Shown here piece after piece: positions 5,849-13,520 of a stretch of DNA of 13,520 nt; the first letter of the stretch is position 1; the number at the start of each line of letters is the position of its first letter. The notes below the pieces were generated by a model that had not been told where the DNA came from, searched no databases, and saw only the letters and a program-made list of their open reading frames with translations. The stretch is taken from contig DTYK01000264.1 in assembly GCA_012961925.1 (NCBI GenBank), forward strand, positions 1 through 13,520. The letters run 5' to 3'. Origin of the DNA: Candidatus Latescibacterota bacterium. GTDB lineage: Bacteria > Latescibacterota > MVCY01 > DTYK01. A program made the position numbers and the translations under genes.

Positions 5849-8797
5849 TTATTTACAGATGGCTGCTTTCAAGACCCGGGTTACCTTCGTCGAATCGCCC
5901 TCTGCCTCAACCTGACAGATATAAGTTCCGCTTTCAAACCTCGAAACATCCCAGACTATCTCATTATCGCTCCTGGCCTGTGTCCCGGCCTTGGGCTTGA
6001 CCAGTTCGTCCACAAGCTCACCGGCCAGATTGAACACCCTGATCCTCACCATGGCCTGTTCACCAAGGTAGAACCTGAACCGTGCTGAATCCGTATCTAT
6101 CGGGTTTGGGTAGCAGTATAGACTCCCTGCCGGTAGAAGCTCTCTCGACCCGGTCGGACCCGATGGAAGTAGAGGCCCGGGGTAGGATCCGGTATGTCCG
6201 GGATCTGCCCCTTCCATACCCCAGATTATACGGGTTCCGGTGAAGGAGGGTCTGATTCTGGCCAGATCCCAGATGTGAACCCACCCTTCCTGGGTCACAG
6301 CTCCCAGCACCACTCTGGAGCCCAATGAGAGAAGCAGGGGTGAAGAGGTCACCGAACCGACCGCTGCCACAGGGAATCCAGGAAGCATCCGACCGGTCCC
6401 ATCATAGCCATACACCTTCTCCCCTGATGTACCAACGAAGATCTCCAGATAGGGGCCGCCATCGACGTCGGCAAGGATAGGGGAGGAGACGACCAGCCCG
6501 TCACCGTCTCCAAAAGGCAACCGTACGGGAAATCCGACGACCGGTACCCCATTGGACTTTATCGCATGCAGGTTACCCTGTCCCGGGATGACAATCTCAA
6601 GGTAACCATCGTCATCGATATCACCAAGAACTGGCGAGGCCCTGCTCTGGTCTCCTAAGAAAATCGGAAATCCCTGCTCCAATTGTCCATCAGGATAAAG
6701 GACGACCACCTTCCCCTCCACTGAGACGGCGATTATCTCGCTCTGTCCGTCTAAATCCAGATCCCCGGTAACAGGTGGTCCTGCAATTTCTTCATCCATA
6801 TCAAACAGTAAAATGGGTTCTCCCTCCCCAATCCGGAAGATCCGACCGTCATGAAGAGATGCTACGATATCAGGCGAACCATCAGGCTCCATCTCGGTGA
6901 CGGCCAACCCTACAACTCTGCTCTCACCTTCAGCTAAAGTCTTCTCCCACAGGATTCCCCTCTGATTAAGGTCGATGGCATATAGCCTACCATCTGCTGT
7001 GCCAACAACCACCAGCCTTCCCTCTGCATTTGAAATAACAGCCGGTGTGGTCGGTAAGGAGCCGACTCCGACATTAAAAAGAGGGATAGACGCAGGTGGC
7101 TTCCAGGCTGTAATGCCCTTTTCCCCAACCGTCAAAACCTCCAATTTCCCATCGGCGTCGAGGTCTATTAGAGTAGGGGAAACACTCACGGTGTCCGCAG
7201 TATCAACCGACCAGAGCAGGTCACCGTTGGTAGCCCAAACATACACCCTTCCATCGGTCGAGATAGCTACAATTTCAGGATCTCCATCCCCGATAACATC
7301 GCCCGGGATTGGGGAGTTCTTTCCCATGGGGGAAGAGGTCCCCTGAGGCCATCCTGATAGGTTCAGGTCCCACAGGATCTCGACAGTCATTGTATCGGCT
7401 GGTGGATCTTTAACCACAACCTTTAATCCCGTATCAATCCCTGAGTAGCTTTTAGATGCTGGAATAGTTATAGACGAGAATTCGGTCCCGTTACCTACAT
7501 AAAATGGATCGTCCGGCGAGCCATTGATCTGGTCAACCCTGGGGCTGGAGATGGTATAGTAATTGCCTATATCTTCATACCCATCGGCCTCCTCGAGATC
7601 CACTCCCCTGTGGAGGGGATCATCATTGATCTGACCGGTGGTCCATTTATCATGGATTAAGGATTCGTCGATGTGCCAGATGAGGATACCAGAGCCTGGT
7701 ATAAATGAGTCATAGTGGTCGACCGAGAGCCAGACTCCAGCAGAATCGCCGATGGAAAATTCCACCTCGGGCATCTGGTCCTGCGTGTACCTAACCTGTC
7801 TGTTCTCCAGGAGGAAGTATTCAGAGGAGTTTATCGGAATCTTAACCGCCTTGGGGAGATCCGAATCCACATCTGTCGCCACTATCCTCAGGGTTGTATC
7901 CCTCATTACCTCCACGGGTTGTATCCAGCCCAGTTGGACCTTGGACCAGGCAATGGGATGGGTAGGCACAAACCCCATCAGCTCCCCGGGGCCAATACTC
8001 ATGGAGCCCGTATCCATCAAACTCCACCCTCCAGCGGCCGGAAGATTATCCCTGAAGTTCGAAAGCCCTGGCAGACCGAGTTGATACCCAAAGAGTTTTG
8101 CAAGCAAGCCGTTCAGCCCTACAGTGCCGTCGCGACTCGCCGCCTCCGGGACGATCAACCCATCAGAAACAGTGTGCTGGCCGTTATCAACCCGGATCGG
8201 ACCGCCCAGGTAACGCACAAGATCCTCTTCCGTTAAATAGGCAGATGGGATGTCATTTATCAGGCCCATCTCTTTCCCCATCCCGGCATGGATCACAAGG
8301 AAGCTCTGATAATGCGAGAAATCCAGGCCATCGCCTTCAACCGAATCGGCCAACGAAATCGCATCCCGAAGGAGTTCACATAACTTAAAGTTGATTTCGT
8401 CCCTTGTGCGGCCGTTCCCATAACTGGCCATAGACCTCACCAGACGGTAGCTTGAGTCCGGTTCCTGGGGAAAGACCTCAAAAGTGATCTCAACCCGCCC
8501 CTCCGAAACCCTGTGATAATAATTGGCCAGGGCTTGCAGATGCCACTGGAAATACTGGCGGTTGTGTGGGGGGGTGTCATAAGGATGTTTATATGAACTC
8601 TGGACCTCTGGATCTGAAAAATCACGCAAATCGAAGGTACCATTGCCTGTGGTTGTCCTGTTGTCCGGATCCTCTTCGGGGAACTGGACCCTCAAGGCGA
8701 GGACCCTCCAGTGCTGAACAGAAGCCGAAACGTCTGGAGCCCCTGAGATCGTTCCGGCCATCAGTAACGAGAAGCAAACAATAGAGAGCAGTCTCAT
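5849..8797 (-). CDS. Secreted M6-fold pseudoprotease with beta-propeller and T9SS C-terminal sorting domain
   Basis: I prefer ATG 8797 (982 residues), preceded by GGAAAG 9 bases away and starting a normal signal peptide (cleavage near residues 19-26). GTG 8833 would add 12 residues and has GGAG only 4 bases away. Residues about 30-470 follow the M6 (immune inhibitor A-like) layout: HYQSFLVIHAGMGKE, LGLPGL, GGWSLMDTGS (256-265), AWSKVQLGW and GILIWHIDE (370-378). The zinc motif is missing: where family members have HExGH before xLGLP, this protein reads KLFGY (234-238; bases 8084-8098), losing both histidines and the glutamate. About 481-878 is a propeller of FG-GAP/VCBS-like repeats with Ca-binding loops (DLDADG, DLDLDG, DIDDDG). 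The last 91 residues (from YPNP) are a T9SS type A sorting domain. It is thus a probable PorU/PorV substrate with a binding or structural role. Its gene lies 149 bp after porV. Confidence 0.88.
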   Translation of the reverse strand: MRLLSIVCFSLLMAGTISGAPDVSASVQHWRVLALRVQFPEEDPDNRTTTGNGTFDLRDFSDPEVQSSYKHPYDTPPHNRQYFQWHLQALANYYHRVSEGRVEITFEVFPQEPDSSYRLVRSMASYGNGRTRDEINFKLCELLRDAISLADSVEGDGLDFSHYQSFLVIHAGMGKEMGLINDIPSAYLTEEDLVRYLGGPIRVDNGQHTVSDGLIVPEAASRDGTVGLNGLLAKLFGYQLGLPGLSNFRDNLPAAGGWSLMDTGSMSIGPGELMGFVPTHPIAWSKVQLGWIQPVEVMRDTTLRIVATDVDSDLPKAVKIPINSSEYFLLENRQVRYTQDQMPEVEFSIGDSAGVWLSVDHYDSFIPGSGILIWHIDESLIHDKWTTGQINDDPLHRGVDLEEADGYEDIGNYYTISSPRVDQINGSPDDPFYVGNGTEFSSITIPASKSYSGIDTGLKVVVKDPPADTMTVEILWDLNLSGWPQGTSSPMGKNSPIPGDVIGDGDPEIVAISTDGRVYVWATNGDLLWSVDTADTVSVSPTLIDLDADGKLEVLTVGEKGITAWKPPASIPLFNVGVGSLPTTPAVISNAEGRLVVVGTADGRLYAIDLNQRGILWEKTLAEGESRVVGLAVTEMEPDGSPDIVASLHDGRIFRIGEGEPILLFDMDEEIAGPPVTGDLDLDGQSEIIAVSVEGKVVVLYPDGQLEQGFPIFLGDQSRASPVLGDIDDDGYLEIVIPGQGNLHAIKSNGVPVVGFPVRLPFGDGDGLVVSSPILADVDGGPYLEIFVGTSGEKVYGYDGTGRMLPGFPVAAVGSVTSSPLLLSLGSRVVLGAVTQEGWVHIWDLARIRPSFTGTRIIWGMEGADPGHTGSYPGPLLPSGPTGSRELLPAGSLYCYPNPIDTDSARFRFYLGEQAMVRIRVFNLAGELVDELVKPKAGTQARSDNEIVWDVSRFESGTYICQVEAEGDSTKVTRVLKAAICK

Positions 8798-8853
8798 CAA
8801 AATTGACTTTCCGGTTTTAGCGGCGGGGTTCACTTCGCTCCACTCGCCCCCCC

Positions 8854-8939
8854 GGAGTTAATGCTTCAGCATTTCATCTTGGGTAAGACGTGCCTCAGAG
8901 CTTGTAGATCGTGGGGTGGAAGCCTGAAGGCTGAACTCC
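8854..8939 (-). repeat. REP/BIME- or MITE-like element, copy 2
   Basis: This 86-bp element starts on the minus strand with GGAGTTCAGCCTTCAGGCT (8939-8921) and ends with AAATGCTGAAGCATTAACTC. Its ends are inverted versions of one another: the plus strand at 8854 reads GGAGTTAATGCTTCAGCATT. Each end folds into a perfect hairpin, AGCC-TGAA-GGCT (8921-8932) and AATGC-TTCA-GCATT (8860-8873). The loop is conserved while stem bases change on both sides, the covariation expected of REP sequences. It fills most of the gap between porV (stop at 8947) and the M6-like gene. Confidence 0.75.
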
Positions 8940-8946
8940 TGAACTT

Positions 8947-10029
8947 TTAGAAGTGGACGGTTATGGAGAATCTGGTGTTGTTCTCAAGCCCGGTCCCCCT
9001 GGCCGGGAGATAGGCGAAGTCGGCCTCAATCCAATCGAACTGGAACCCGAATCCAAAGGTGAGGAATTTGAGATCGCCATCCCTGTCATAGGAGTAACCG
9101 GCTCTCAGGGCAAGCAGCGAGCTGTAGACATATTCTATCCCTGCATGGATATCCACCTCGTTCCACTCCCTCTGTAGGGCCTCTCGGCCAGGATGTTTAA
9201 CATCAGGGTCCTTTTTGACCCTATCATATTCATCAAACCAGGCCGTAAAGACCGCCTTCAGAAAAGGGTCCTTCCTGGTAACTAAGGGCTTGTAAAAATC
9301 CAATGTGACGAGCAGGTCATTGAACTCGGTATCCAGAACCTTGTACGATGCTCCTACGACAAAGTTCAGGGGGAGTGGATCGGCCTGGGCTGCGTCTATA
9401 TATGCGATCTTAGGCCCGAGGTTATGGAGGGCTGCGCCGAATTTCAACCCTGGTACCGCCGATCGGTGCAGGACACCGAGGTCGAAAGCGATAGAGTGGC
9501 CCACGCCGGCACCCCTCTCCGCCCCTGCCCCCCTGGGGGCCAGATGGCTATAAATGTACTTCACAGTGACACCCAGAGCCGTCCGGGAGGATAAGTTGGA
9601 ACCATAGGCAACGGCAAAGACCGCATCATAGCTCGTGAACGTCCCCAGTTCGTTCCCCCATTCATCTGTCCTGGTCTGTCTGCCCAGATAGAAGTAGGTA
9701 AGGTTGATTCCGATGTTACCCCACCCTTCCAGATACTGAGAATAGCCAAGGAACTCATAGTACAAGTCTGAGACAAAAGCCGGAAGCCACTTTGTATGCA
9801 TGAACGTCAGTTCCTTCCGGCTCTGTCCGGACAGTCCCGCCGGGTTGTAGTATGCTGCCGTGGCATCATCCGAGATGGTTACAAAGGATTCCCCCATACC
9901 GCTCACCCTCGCTCCTGGTTCTATCAAAAGCAACAGCACTCCTGCCTGGCTCTCATTCGTCGCCTCACCCTGATATGCCGGCAACAGAACCAATGCCACT
10001 GCCACCATCAGGCCAGGAAACCATTTCAT
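8947..10029 (-). CDS. porV: PorV-like outer-membrane T9SS protein
   Basis: The 360-residue product has a signal peptide (about 1-23). It then has the family signature: a hydrophobic run, EPGARVSGMGESFVTISDD (about 37-55) and AAYYNPAGLSG. This is the N-terminal part shared by PorV/PorQ-type FadL-like barrels. Alternating aromatic strands follow to the end, which closes with RFSITVHF, a typical outer-membrane barrel terminus with final Phe. In Porphyromonas, PorV (LptO) binds the C-terminal domain of cargo leaving the T9SS translocon and brings it to PorU for cleavage. The gene directly after a PorU homologue and before a protein with a T9SS sorting domain supports the same role here. Start at ATG 10029 is fixed by a strong Shine-Dalgarno. 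PorQ/other PorV paralogues are the main alternative. Confidence 0.88.
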   Translation of the reverse strand: MKWFPGLMVAVALVLLPAYQGEATNESQAGVLLLLIEPGARVSGMGESFVTISDDATAAYYNPAGLSGQSRKELTFMHTKWLPAFVSDLYYEFLGYSQYLEGWGNIGINLTYFYLGRQTRTDEWGNELGTFTSYDAVFAVAYGSNLSSRTALGVTVKYIYSHLAPRGAGAERGAGVGHSIAFDLGVLHRSAVPGLKFGAALHNLGPKIAYIDAAQADPLPLNFVVGASYKVLDTEFNDLLVTLDFYKPLVTRKDPFLKAVFTAWFDEYDRVKKDPDVKHPGREALQREWNEVDIHAGIEYVYSSLLALRAGYSYDRDGDLKFLTFGFGFQFDWIEADFAYLPARGTGLENNTRFSITVHF

Positions 10030-10036
10030 ACCGCCT

Positions 10037-10045
10037 ACCTCCTTT
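10037..10045 (-). promoter_or_regulatory. Strong ribosome binding site of porV
   Basis: AAAGGAGGT on the minus strand, with 7 bases (AGGCGGT) before the ATG at 10029. It is the best Shine-Dalgarno in the cluster, which suggests porV is translated more strongly than its neighbours. Confidence 0.8.
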
Positions 10046-10050
10046 CAATT

Positions 10051-10086
10051 GGCCATGAGCTTTAACCGGCCTTCAAATCCATGGCC
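10051..10086. repeat. Inverted repeat between porU and porV
   Basis: GGCCATG (10051-10057) is the exact inverse of CATGGCC (10080-10086), around a 22-base spacer. In the 72-bp gap of a probable operon it could form an mRNA stem upstream of the porV ribosome binding site. There is no T-run, so a terminator is unlikely. Confidence 0.5.
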
Positions 10087-10101
10087 TCAGTCTACAGACA
10101 A

Positions 10102-13100
10102 TCACCGCAGTACAGCGATCCTGTCTATGGCCTCCGCCTTCTTCCCATCCGTACCCTCCGCTATGATCTTGTAAAGATATACGCCGTTGGCCAGCCGCGG
10201 TGGCATCCAATCTACCTGATTATATCCCCTGGATGTCCCACCGTCAAGCTGATCTACCAGTCTACCGAAGATCGAAAATACTTTGATCCTCACCCGCCTG
10301 GCAGGTTGGGTCAACATATATGTGAAGGCCGCCTCAGAAGCATCTGCGGGATCCAAGGGATTGGGGTAGAAGAGCACCTCCGTGATTGAAAACCGGTCCT
10401 CTGGGACCACATCCACCCTTACGCTCTCCTTCGACGAATTGTTGAAGTTATCCCACGCCTTCAGTTCTATGATGTGTTCCCCAGGAGTTAGATCTTTGAG
10501 CTGATATTCTAAGGTCCCCCTGCGATAAGAATTCTCATAAAGAAAGTAATCGGTCACATCCATTATCTCCCCCCCGTCAACCCTTAAGGTGATCCCATGT
10601 CCGATCTCCCGGGTAATGTTGATCCCACTTTCATCCTCTATGACCGCCCTGATGACAGGAGATGGAGGTATCGGGTCGCCATCCATGAAATTCTGTCCGG
10701 CGATGCCCAGCGTTATAGCCGGCCCCGTTATATCGTTCTCAAACGCATAGCTTGTCCCTCCAACGTACAGTGAGTCGATGGCAGCAGTTCCGTCGAACTG
10801 GTCATTCCAGACAAATACACTCACCCTCCCCATCTCTCCACCATAGGTGATATCCTTTGGAATCCGGACAAGGGCGCTGAAACGACCCTTTTCAAGGGGA
10901 AAGACCCCCCTGAAGATGGGTGCTCCAGGAAGGATATACCCGATCGAACCTGTGATAATACGGCCTCTTCTCTGAGTGTCAAGAAGAACATCATATCTGG
11001 TGAGATTTGCTGAGTCGAAGACCCTTATGTACACCTCTCCCGAAGGCTGGGAACCCGGTACAACCCCTGATATCTCTATCTGGCCCAAGGCCATCAAGGT
11101 GTCAGGGGAAACGGAGAGAGAGAGGTCTACCTCGGGCATGGCAAGGCGGAGTGCAGGATCACCTATTAAGGCGAATTTCGCCGAGTTCGCCTTCAGCCAT
11201 GAGAGAAGCTTAGCCATCCATAATGCCTTCCCCACCCTTTCAGGGGGACCTGACGATCGAAAGAGTTGTCGATAGAAGAGCTTATTGAGATCAACGTTAG
11301 GAGCATTCCAGGCCAATCTTGTCGGGCCGATTGCCGCCACAAGCCCTCCGCCTTCCAGCCTCACAAGCCTTTCGGTGAGGCTTTCATTCATGGGATGGTC
11401 GAAATGGGCTGCGCTGCAAGTGGCACCAAAAAACAGGGGCAATCTTCGACCGTTGCTGAGAAGACGAATGTCGCTGGCAACGTTAAAGACCTCCTCGTGA
11501 GTCAGTACATCATACCTTCCGTGTCCAATGAAATTGATGAGGAGGGCGCCTCTGTTGAAGGCATCGATAAACTCCCTCTTGGCATCAGGCTTTCTCCCGA
11601 AGGCATCAAGAGGATATTCGGTTAGATAGACCTTCACCTGGTCGAGCTTCTTAGGTAAATAACCCGTTGCTATCGAATCCGTATCACTGGTGTAATCGAT
11701 AATTCCGTCATATCTCCCTCTTACGTGTTCATCGTCGGCAAGCAGGATAACTGTATTCTGCCACACACCCCGCTCAACCCGTTCTTCGTACTCAATGATC
11801 TTGTCAACCATGATCCGGGCCTCCTCGGGAGTCCGTGCCGGAAGCCTCCCCACTGCCATATCAGGAAGTGGATCGAAGCTGACAAACCAGTCATCCGTCG
11901 AGGTATCCCTATGGGTATACGGAGGGATCCAGTTATTGGGACTTCTCCCCGAATTGTTCTTATAGTCAAAGGACCCATCGCCGAACAGGAGAAGGTACTC
12001 TAAGTCTGGGTTCTGGTTTTCAAAGAGATATTTCATAAAATTCCTGATAGCGGTGGGATCGAAGAGCCCCCATGAGAATTGATTGTATACATCCTCCACA
12101 TCCACCACTGCGGTCTTCAGACCCTGTTCGGATCGCCAATCGGCAAGCCGTTGGGCCTCGGTCAGAAAGTCCCGGTGCGAAACTACCACATAGTTAAGTC
12201 CCACAAGATCACGCCTGAGGTCTGATGAAGGTTCATAGAGCTCAAGCCCTTTTGGTTTTTTCCACTTCGATTCGGAAAGGACATAATATTGCTGAGGGCG
12301 AGGCGACCTGACCGAGTCCTGAAACGTCAGGACCCCATTTTCAAACGATGCCCCAACGATCTGGCTCACCCCAAAGGGATCGGAGACCTCAAAGATCCAC
12401 ACGTCAGGGCTGGAGAATCCGGATATGCCGAACTCAGCAGTACCCGTGGCTACAGGGGACGTGAAGAGAAGCTCCTCCCCATCAGCCACAAACTTTCTCG
12501 AATACTCATACTCATACCAGTCAAGACGGGGATAATATTCAGGCTTAGCGGAGGCCTTCAAATATCTAATCGAAAGCCAATTGGTCCCGCTCCTGAGGAG
12601 TCCAGCGGACTCAAAGGTAACAACCTTGCCGGAGTGTTGACCTGCCTTAAAGTTGATCGTTCCAAGGCCCGAGTTATTTAGCGACACATAAAAGAGGTGG
12701 CTATTATACTTTTCCCCTCCCGTCATCCTGATCTTAATCCAAGATGTATCCGTGGTATCGGGATAGGAGACCCGTAGCGGATATCTACGGGCCATCAAAC
12801 CTGAAAATTCATGCCAGTACCACTCCTCACCTGAGCCACCTGTCTCATCGCCGAAGGTTGAGAAACGCTCCATCTCCATATGAATTCGCTGTCTGAAAGT
12901 CGAAGGACGAATAACTGCGTCCCTCCACGGCCGCCCATCCCTTGATACCATCCTTAACCCCTCGCCCCCCCCATCTAACGTCAACCAGTAACAGTTCTCC
13001 CTTGTGTAATGGTTCATAAAATGCGTGAACTCAGCCTCTTTTGGATCGTAGTCCCATCCCGACAGACCATTCCCGTAAAAGAGGATATATCTGGACTCCG

Positions 13101-13520
13101 TGTCAACAAAGATCGGGATCTCCTTCAATTCCGGCGGCGTGGTTACCGTATCCCGGGGGAGTTCTCTGCCACCACCATAATACATCCTGATCCTCTGGGG
13201 ATCAATATCCTCGACGCTTATGCCCAGCTCCCTTAGGTCATCCCAATCAATGCGGTAGAGTCCATCCTCGTCCACCTTCACCTTGATCCACCGGCCCTGC
13301 CCTAAAGGGGTAACGGATACACGAGGCCGTTTCAACCTCCGCCGCCGCCATCTCCTGACCTGTTCGTAATTGATAATCGTCTTTCGGTAAAGATCCTCGT
13401 CTTCGTCAGGTCGCTCATACTGAAGATCATCACCTCTCCCTTTTTGATAGGAGAAGAGCAGTTCTACAACGATCCGCCTGTACTTCTGAACCTGCCCATG
13501 CTTTGGATTGTAGCGGAAGG
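10102..13520 (-). CDS. porU: PorU-like C25 (gingipain-fold) T9SS sortase, 5'-truncated
   Basis: The apparent start at 13335 is an internal TTG. The same frame stays open to the right edge and reads, from the edge, FRYNPKHGQVQKYRRIVVEL, matching the N-terminal prodomain style of PorU, so the gene continues outside the window. At least 1138 residues are visible. Numbering from the TTG: the prodomain extends to about 375 and the C25 caspase-like domain covers about 380-770. It has LLLFGDGSFDYKN (448-460), the catalytic His H605 in NFIGHGRYD (bases 11521-11523) and the catalytic Cys C640 in GATCSAAHFDHP (11416-11418). Ig-like strands follow. The last 91 residues contain YPNP (990-993) and a T9SS sorting domain, as in Porphyromonas PorU. 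In that system PorU cuts the sorting domain from exported cargo at the cell surface and attaches A-LPS. The neighbouring porV and cargo-like gene support this. Confidence 0.92.
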   Translation of the reverse strand, partial: FRYNPKHGQVQKYRRIVVELLFSYQKGRGDDLQYERPDEDEDLYRKTIINYEQVRRWRRRRLKRPRVSVTPLGQGRWIKVKVDEDGLYRIDWDDLRELGISVEDIDPQRIRMYYGGGRELPRDTVTTPPELKEIPIFVDTESRYILFYGNGLSGWDYDPKEAEFTHFMNHYTRENCYWLTLDGGGEGLRMVSRDGRPWRDAVIRPSTFRQRIHMEMERFSTFGDETGGSGEEWYWHEFSGLMARRYPLRVSYPDTTDTSWIKIRMTGGEKYNSHLFYVSLNNSGLGTINFKAGQHSGKVVTFESAGLLRSGTNWLSIRYLKASAKPEYYPRLDWYEYEYSRKFVADGEELLFTSPVATGTAEFGISGFSSPDVWIFEVSDPFGVSQIVGASFENGVLTFQDSVRSPRPQQYYVLSESKWKKPKGLELYEPSSDLRRDLVGLNYVVVSHRDFLTEAQRLADWRSEQGLKTAVVDVEDVYNQFSWGLFDPTAIRNFMKYLFENQNPDLEYLLLFGDGSFDYKNNSGRSPNNWIPPYTHRDTSTDDWFVSFDPLPDMAVGRLPARTPEEARIMVDKIIEYEERVERGVWQNTVILLADDEHVRGRYDGIIDYTSDTDSIATGYLPKKLDQVKVYLTEYPLDAFGRKPDAKREFIDAFNRGALLINFIGHGRYDVLTHEEVFNVASDIRLLSNGRRLPLFFGATCSAAHFDHPMNESLTERLVRLEGGGLVAAIGPTRLAWNAPNVDLNKLFYRQLFRSSGPPERVGKALWMAKLLSWLKANSAKFALIGDPALRLAMPEVDLSLSVSPDTLMALGQIEISGVVPGSQPSGEVYIRVFDSANLTRYDVLLDTQRRGRIITGSIGYILPGAPIFRGVFPLEKGRFSALVRIPKDITYGGEMGRVSVFVWNDQFDGTAAIDSLYVGGTSYAFENDITGPAITLGIAGQNFMDGDPIPPSPVIRAVIEDESGINITREIGHGITLRVDGGEIMDVTDYFLYENSYRRGTLEYQLKDLTPGEHIIELKAWDNFNNSSKESVRVDVVPEDRFSITEVLFYPNPLDPADASEAAFTYMLTQPARRVRIKVFSIFGRLVDQLDGGTSRGYNQVDWMPPRLANGVYLYKIIAEGTDGKKAEAIDRIAVLR

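Noticed and set aside
8797..8833. GTG 8833 as start of the M6-like gene
   Set aside because: Its GGAG is only 4 bases away and it adds 12 residues before the signal peptide; ATG 8797 fits better, though the longer form cannot be excluded.

Overview
This 13.5-kb window has two unlike parts. The left end (about 1-1490, plus strand) is strikingly GC-rich: lines I counted by eye are about 60-73% GC, with G/C third positions. It holds the C-terminal half of an M24 (aminopeptidase P type) peptidase and a two-helix membrane protein of unknown function, whose layout reminds me of Chloroflexota/Anaerolineae proteins (memory, not a search). The rest (about 1700-13520, all minus strand) is nearer 40-55% GC with mixed codon use, including many AGG/AGA arginine and ATA isoleucine codons. 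It carries a type IX secretion (T9SS) gene cluster of the kind found in Bacteroidota and in uncultured FCB-group phyla (KSB1, Marinimicrobia, Latescibacterota, Zixibacteria, WOR-3 and similar). My best guess is an uncultured FCB-type Gram-negative bacterium from a metagenome, with a foreign or mis-joined left end.

Layout, in the reading direction of the minus strand. A PorU-like C25 sortase runs off the right edge (10102-13520). PorV, an outer-membrane T9SS shuttle, follows 72 bp later (8947-10029). Next is a large secreted protein with an M6-protease fold, an FG-GAP-like beta-propeller and a T9SS C-terminal sorting domain (5849-8797); its zinc-binding HExxH motif is replaced by KLFGY. Then comes an outer-membrane fusion of a gluzincin peptidase (HEFTH...E), a PD40/TolB propeller and a C-terminal beta-barrel (2573-5545). 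Last is a small envelope protein with a PGSGQLYAG motif (1713-2495). Working model: PorV carries substrates to PorU, which removes their sorting domains; the M6-like protein is a likely substrate or accessory; the gluzincin barrel may process or monitor surface proteins.

The spaces between genes are rich in repeats. An element of about 82-86 bp, built from two inverted REP-like palindromes, occurs twice: at 1494-1575, where it supplies the last 17 codons and the stop of the left-hand membrane protein exactly at the composition switch, and at 8854-8939 between porV and the M6-like gene. A different repeat of about 30 bp brackets the gluzincin-barrel gene, one copy just before the start and one containing the stop codon. 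The gap 5546-5848 is a structured non-coding segment with a 10-bp perfect stem-loop and two adjacent perfect palindromes. No rRNA, tRNA, CRISPR array or intact transposase gene is visible.
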